Source: Phorcus lineatus (lineage: Eukaryota; Mollusca; Gastropoda; Trochida; Trochidae). Taken from it: a DNA stretch of 64,000 nucleotides. Where the stretch lies: NCBI GenBank assembly GCA_921293015.1, contig OV121091.1, forward strand, positions 15,156,031-15,220,030. The letters are read 5' to 3'. A program made the position numbers and the translations under genes. The notes below the pieces were generated by a model. The model saw only the letters and a program-made list of their open reading frames with translations, was not told the origin of the DNA and did no database searches. Below are positions 57,777 to 64,000 of the stretch, piece by piece (within the stretch, counting starts at the first letter, position 1; every line of letters starts with the position of its first letter).

Positions 57777-58980
57777 TCACATTAGTCACACATCCTCATA
57801 ATTTATAGTAGACACAGCGAAACATGTATCGTTCTCGTTTATTGTTAACGATTCTTTTATATCTTGTGCAAGCCACATGCATAATTATCGATTCGTGTCA
57901 TGCGACTGTGTTTACCTGAAAAACGCTTACTCAGTAGCGTATTTAGCGTAATAGCTGCATGACACATGATGTTTGATCAATGTTTGAGTTATCAAGCCAC
58001 TCCCATTTCCGGGTTTAGCTCGTGGTTAATTAATACTGTCTGGGGAATGTTACTCGTTATGCTACTGTTACGTTTAGACATAAATGGAACATTTCGAAGA
58101 TTTAATTCATTTCATTAGCAAAATTTATGACAAGGATATCTTTTATAGCCAAAATATTGTCTGTTCTTCCAAATTAATGTCTATTTATATTTTGGTAGTA
58201 AGTGTTAATGCCTGTACAAATCGTACATTAAAGCATAGACAGGAAATAGGTGTCAGTTTTAAAGTTGTTACGTTTTTTTATTTATGATGTTTATTTAGCA
58301 TTATTTAGTAGTGATTTGAATTTGATTATCAGTCAAAAAATAATGATATATTGCTATCTAAAAACTCCATCGTCAATGTTCATATTTCACATACGTTTTA
58401 GATAACGACTGTAAATCACAAAGATAAGAAATGATTATGACATTCACTACGCGCCATACATACAATATCAAGTTATGAAAAACGCACCTGTCATAGTTGT
58501 TATTGGTGCAAAGACATGTTATGATAAATATTTGAAAGCCTGCTTTATTGGTCTGATAACTGCTGAAATGATTATGGTCGAACATAATAAAACTGATATA
58601 CCAATTACTCAGAAAATGTCCAAAGCTTTCTTTAAAGTTATTTGAAACTAAATAATATAACGTGTCATTTTCATTTGATTTAGGAATGAAGTTTAGTTAA
58701 TTAGATATCAATACTTCACCGTTTGATGTCATGGTATAAAGTTTTTACTTCCGCATTAACCAAATATCAAGTTCAAGGCCGTTGCGTTTAAACGAGGAAA
58801 ATTCAGAGCTATTCGACTTTTCAAGCATTGAATAAGGTTATCTCTATTGGCCCAAATACGAGGACATATGTTGTAGACAACTTCAGTTAGTTCAACAAAT
58901 AAAGTTAATTAGGTAATCTTTGTACATATTTGTTTCATTGTACATGGCTACCTGCAGTATTCATTATATATATATATATG
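57777..58980. other. Intergenic, nothing recognised
   Basis: AT-rich non-coding sequence. Confidence 0.45.
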
Positions 58981-59029
58981 TAATTGAAATTCGGTTCCCT
59001 CAAGTGTACAGAGAGCACTGTAATGTAAA

Positions 59030-59063
59030 CCTCCCTGAGGATAAAGTTGAAACATGTAGGAGG
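59030..59063 (+). ncRNA. Hammerhead-ribozyme-like motif, weak helix II
   Basis: Helix I pairs CCTCC (59030-59034) with GGAGG (59059-59063), five Watson-Crick pairs. The core CTGAGGA (59035-59041) fits CUGANGA, and GAAA is 59049-59052. The helix III palindrome ACATGT (59052-59057) is followed by A at 59058 as the cleavage residue. Helix II would have to form within TAAAGTT (59042-59048), barely possible, so it may be inactive or decayed. AT/GT microsatellites flank it. Confidence 0.35.
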
Positions 59064-59099
59064 AAATCGGCGTTGTTATATATATGTATATATATATGT

Positions 59100-62000
59100 A
59101 TATCCAATCCACATGTACTGTTAATATCAATCACCAAAGAGATAGCAATAACACTTTCACTCATCTAGATAAACCAGAAATACAATGGTGTACTGTATCA
59201 ATTGTTGACGTTATCAAATCTGCACTGCCATATAAGCAATCAATAACAAACGTATGTGTCCTTTAAGTTATCAACCCATTTTGATAAAAACAATTGAGAA
59301 TGTTACAAAACTCGTTCAAAATTATTATCGTATGATAAGATAACGCTTCTGATAGTCGTCAGTATATATGGTACGTGATCAATATAAGTTTTTTGATGTC
59401 TCAAAATATTCAAGAAGAATGAGTTTCCTTGTACAGATTATTTCAGAAAAGATAAGAAGTTTTCTCTAAACTCATATTTGTAAGTTGTTTTTTTTTCTCG
59501 TTTTCTCAAAAATTCTGTTCCTTCGGCTACATTCATGATTTCATGACGATATGAAACTATGACTCAAATGATAAAATACGATTACCATAAATGAAACACT
59601 TACATAGAAAATCACTAACAAAAATATTAAATTACTTATACATCTTAGAATGTCGTGCAGTGATTGAGCATATATTTTTTCTGCATTAGTGTATATTTGT
59701 GAATCATTCAAATTCTAACTCCTTTTCAAATAAATACGTATATGGTTCCTCTTTCTACCGTGGTGTGTTTGAGTACACGTTATTGATGATCCCAGAAATA
59801 CGAACATCCAGTGGAAGTAATCCAATTATCCCATGAGAATAGCCAAATAGAATACGTAATATTCTCAGAGAAAATTTTGAATATTTCTTAAACGAAAACC
59901 CTCTCTATCGTTCTCTCGTTATAAAAGCTCGCGTGTTATTAAAACACAAATTCAAAGGTAAATGGTCAATTTAGGTGTACACGGGACTCATAAAAAGAAA
60001 ATTTTCAAAATCCTCTATTCTGAGAAGAGTATCAATTTGATATGGATCACTATTCTTGCCCCTTGTGACCTCAACTAGTCTCATCCCAAAGGTATGTGAT
60101 GTTTGTGTCAATATACTGGAAGGTTTATTAACAAAAGGAAGATCCGCGGTTGAACTTTCATTGAGATAAATACTGTGAGTTTTACACGCATGAGAGAATG
60201 CAATCTTCATTTTATGAGCTTAGTCATTTGTGACCTAGTTTTCAAACCTTTCATAATTTGTTATACATCTGTTTGTCATTTATGTCTTTGTATAAAATTT
60301 AATATTTTTATCGCTAATCGTTTTATATGGGTGCTAAATTGAAGAAAATAGCTTGAATAAAAGACTGAATATACGAAATATCGCTTGTCGATATGTTAGC
60401 GAATAATATGTACAAATGTAAGCGAAAAGGCATCACAAGACATAATTGTATGTGACATGATTGTTAAGAATATATTTGTTATTTCTTAAACTGCTAGATT
60501 CGAAATTTTATTCCACGATTTTGATATTTTCTCAAATGTGATTATAATTAAACTTTCCTAAAAATGACATCTGAACGATAACTTAACTCGTTACATGCAA
60601 TTATTGAATTGTAGAGGCGTTTTACTAAATATTACATTTTTCAGAATCTACTTTTATGATGTCGTGCAGCATGAATGACTGAAAGATTATAATCAATTAA
60701 TTTCTTATAAAATCAAGAAATCCTATTTGTCATATTTCATCTTTACATAACCATAAACATCATACCTGACGGCAATATGTCATTTTCCCAATACCATGAT
60801 GTAGCCTACGGGGTGTTTGCATTAACAGGTGTAAAAATAACGTAAAACTATATGACTGATTTCTCGGAATGTTCCATATTTGCACTATGCTAGAGTTTAC
60901 TGACTTCAGACCTCGTGAAACGATTGACCTTATTTTGCCAAATCAAATGTCACAGTTTGTCTACCTGTCCTCTTTGATGTCACCGACACCTTAGTCATCG
61001 GCTCTTTGATGTTCAAGGTGTTGTCAATGACTGACCTATTGCCTGAAAGAAAACACTTTAAGGTCACGGTTGCTTGAATTTTTTTTATTATTCATTACTG
61101 CCCAGGTGGAAGAAGTAATGCTTTACAAATATTTACGTTACCGTAACCAGACTCGATGGAATGTTCCATTGCTAGAAGGTGCATTTTTATTGTGTTTTTG
61201 TTAATTTTTTTCCAACAGTATTAAATTTTCCTTTAAAGGGCAATTGTACTAGTAGCTCATCTTGATTAGCAATATATAAACGTCATTATCGAAAAAGCCG
61301 ATATACATGCAGTCTAGATATTCATTAGGGAAGTCCACACGTGACAATCTTAGCAAAGTTGGTTTCATATTCACTAAATTAATATATGATCTCAGATACA
61401 GTCTAAATACTTTCGGAGTTTCATTTTTACTTTTTATAACTTTATGGACAAATGCATTGAACTGATGTTGAAGTTAAAAGAAACGCTTGCTTGCTGTCTT
61501 ACTCTATGTAATATTAAAAAATCAAACGTTCGCATCGTGCATGTTATTTCATAAAACAAAATAAAAAAGTAGTTTATAGTGACTAACTGTAAGTAACCGT
61601 CAAGCCATTTTTCAATTCAAACTCTTCATTTCCAAAATGACGAATGTTCCACAATTACTTCACGACCATCTAAATGTCGGTATTATAACACTTTTACATT
61701 GAAACATTGAATCTTTTCTTTGATATCTATATTCATTTTTTTAAATAAATCAAAACAATATTTAATTATTGTTTATATCACCAAGGTCAAATATTAAAGA
61801 CCCTTGTCTGTTTTGTTTACAGGTCCAAAATGACATTTCAATTGCCTTTTTTCCAATGTCGTCATGCTTTCTCGAATTGTTTTTCAAAAACATAGCAAAG
61901 TTATGATTTCAAAACCAAATATGTGAAGACATGTCTATTTTTGAACCCTGACGTGACGAAAGCAAGACACTTGTCATGTTCTTGGCATGTCTTATTAATA

Positions 62001-64000
62001 GAGACAGTTTAGAGGAAGAGACACTTAAGTTTTTAACACGTTCACTCACAGAGAGAAGTCCGCAGGATATATTAACACTAGTCGTTATGAAGAAAGCTTT
62101 GTCTAAATGATTTTTGTTTCATTTCGTTCAATTATTATTTTATTAAAGTATGATTATTTAGAACCACTACGTTTATAATACATAATGCTTGTTTTAATTT
62201 TTAATGGCGTATATCATACATCTGCGAAAAGTCTAACTAGCAAACATTTTCACAATTTGCATAACATTGAAGGATATATGTTCATACAGTTTAATGAAGT
62301 TTAACAAGCAAAAGGTTACACGATTTGCACAAAATTTAAGTTCTTGACTATCTTTAGTCATATCCAGTGGTTTAGCATCGATGTATTTGCTTAAAACATT
62401 AATAAATCATAAAAGTGCATCTGATATAGAATTTTCGCAATATTCTTTGGCATGATCTGGTATTAATCTATAAGCTAGGATACTTTAATTTAAAGTTTAG
62501 AGACATATAGTGTTAAAATTGTAAGCATGACACACCCGACTGGCGATACCCATTATCGGACATTAAGTCTTCTTAGACAGATTCCATAAGAAACAAAGTG
62601 GGAGCATTTAAAATGAAAAAACCCAACACTTAATATCAGTGACAACCAGATGATCACGGATGATCTGTACATGTTTTGTCTGATATTTCCCCGTATCATT
62701 CAGACTTCCTCCCTTTGTAAACTGAGTCAATGGGAAACAAAGTGAAAAAAATCAGTAGAACTCAATGAATATATCATGTATCACTGTATGATTGACAGTG
62801 AAATATGAGGCTCTATCAAAGAAAATAAACCATGTTATCAGTCAATGGTGAAGATGACAATGGTATGTGTTATCATTTTACGTCATCGAACAATGTTCTG
62901 ACGTTATAAAACGGCCATGACGTCATATTTTTGCTCAGGCAATCACTGTGAATCCGCCTCAACGGAAATGGAAGCTGTGTTTGTTGAAATTGTAAAACGA
63001 TGGTTTTATAATGATGAAAATATTCATTAGCTGACAAAAAAGCATGTTATTTCTCTGTTTATATAGATTCTCTACCTCACTAGATGTTGGTTATAAAATC
63101 AAAGAATCCTAAGAATGACAGTGAGACATGATGGTAGCAGTTAGAATACCATGTTTTGCCTGGTTGTATGAAGCCGTAATTTGACGTTTTCTTCTTTCTT
63201 AACATATTGAAATGAAATTTCGAATATCCAGTTGAAGTTAATGAATATATCATTTAATATCAGTGATAATTGCTAGTGGCAGTAAATTGTCTAATCGGTA
63301 CTACTACTTGTCATCCAAAAGTCCACCATTATCTTCCACCGGTTATATAAGACGATTACGCTTCGCCCGGAACCTTCCACACATTTGCTTTTTCTTTGTG
63401 AATAATATTTGCTGACTGTGTTACAAGAATGGCCGCGCTTGTCAACGTGTGAGTTTTGTAAATACAATTCCCTGTTGTTTCCGTGATTCATTCAAGAAAC
63501 AAAGTAAATTAACGCAAGTGGCGTTATTTTGTTTGCCCTTTTTTGCAATTGTCAACTGTTTTCAAATTCTACAAGCGTTGATGCCAATGCATCAAATATT
63601 TCGTCTAATTTTTTTTATATTTGTTGATTATTTATTCCTTTGAAAAGGGTATTTTGACCAAATGAAATTTCATTTGTTATCTGCCAAGACGAATATGTTT
63701 TGAGTATATTTTTATTTATCATATGTATATAGATATCTGCTATTACTTTTAGGTGTGCCTACCAACTTGATCATTGAGAGCTTGTTTTACAGTTAACAAA
63801 TCCTCTTTTGCAAGGCTACGCTGTCTAGCCCAAACAATTTAAATAAGAAAACCACTACATTAAAAACTAAATGGAGGTATTTTGTCTTCATTTGTGTTCT
63901 TAATTTTCAAAAACAGCCAGTATCATATTAACTTCATACGCGATGTTATTCATGTAATCCTCCAATTAAACATGAAATTGGGAATTGTCAAAACTTTGAT
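59100..64000. other. Intergenic to window end, nothing recognised
   Basis: AT-rich with stops in all frames. No exon, repeat family or motif cluster stands out. Isolated CAGGTG/TACCTG sites lie near 60826, 60962 and 61105. Confidence 0.45.

Overview
This window looks like nuclear DNA of a gastropod mollusc, possibly an abalone-like vetigastropod. It is AT-rich and intron-containing, with long non-coding stretches. It carries tRNA-derived SINEs whose 3' end reads CGGCGTTAAACCCC followed by CTCA repeats, a tail I associate with molluscan repeats, and two ependymin-related genes of the kind molluscs often carry in multiple copies. The species assignment is inference.

Layout. 0-4.3 kb: a secreted, very Thr/Ser/Pro-rich mucin-like gene (765-3757, two coding exons), followed directly by a tandem array of ATTGG (CCAAT-box) and ACGT motifs. 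7.7-13.4 kb and 17.0-22.2 kb: two head-to-tail ependymin-related genes, each with four coding exons of identical lengths (93, 122, 206 and 206 nt), each encoding 208 residues. They are about 70% identical by hand count. Both promoters have a CCACGTGG box about 20 bp upstream of a TATA box, and four further CACGTG boxes lie in 45 bp behind the second gene. Their introns host foldback and MITE-like elements. 22-64 kb: no convincing host gene. This part holds SINEs, a small retroposon with an 11-bp target duplication, an L1/Tx1-like LINE copy (45.5-47.7 kb) with a target duplication and an internal deletion, MITEs, minisatellites, AT microsatellites, and several dense clusters of CAGGTA/CAGGTG motifs (29.7, 32.6-33.2, 41.2-42.0 and 56.4-57.0 kb) that could be regulatory modules.

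The least expected observation is a set of hammerhead-ribozyme-like motifs. One on the minus strand near 51.8 kb has a full core and a proper helix II. Two on the plus strand (9.05 and 59.03 kb) have an excellent helix I but a weak helix II. Further decayed relatives occur at 0.45 and 28.3 kb, and a related tail at 44.1 kb. All three intact-core motifs carry a palindromic helix III sequence, the arrangement described for ribozymes of Penelope-like elements and animal retrozymes, which act as dimers. Three of the loci have inverted-repeat termini.

The two ependymin-related products and the mucin-like product are all predicted to be secreted. That is the only functional link between the genes that the sequence supports.
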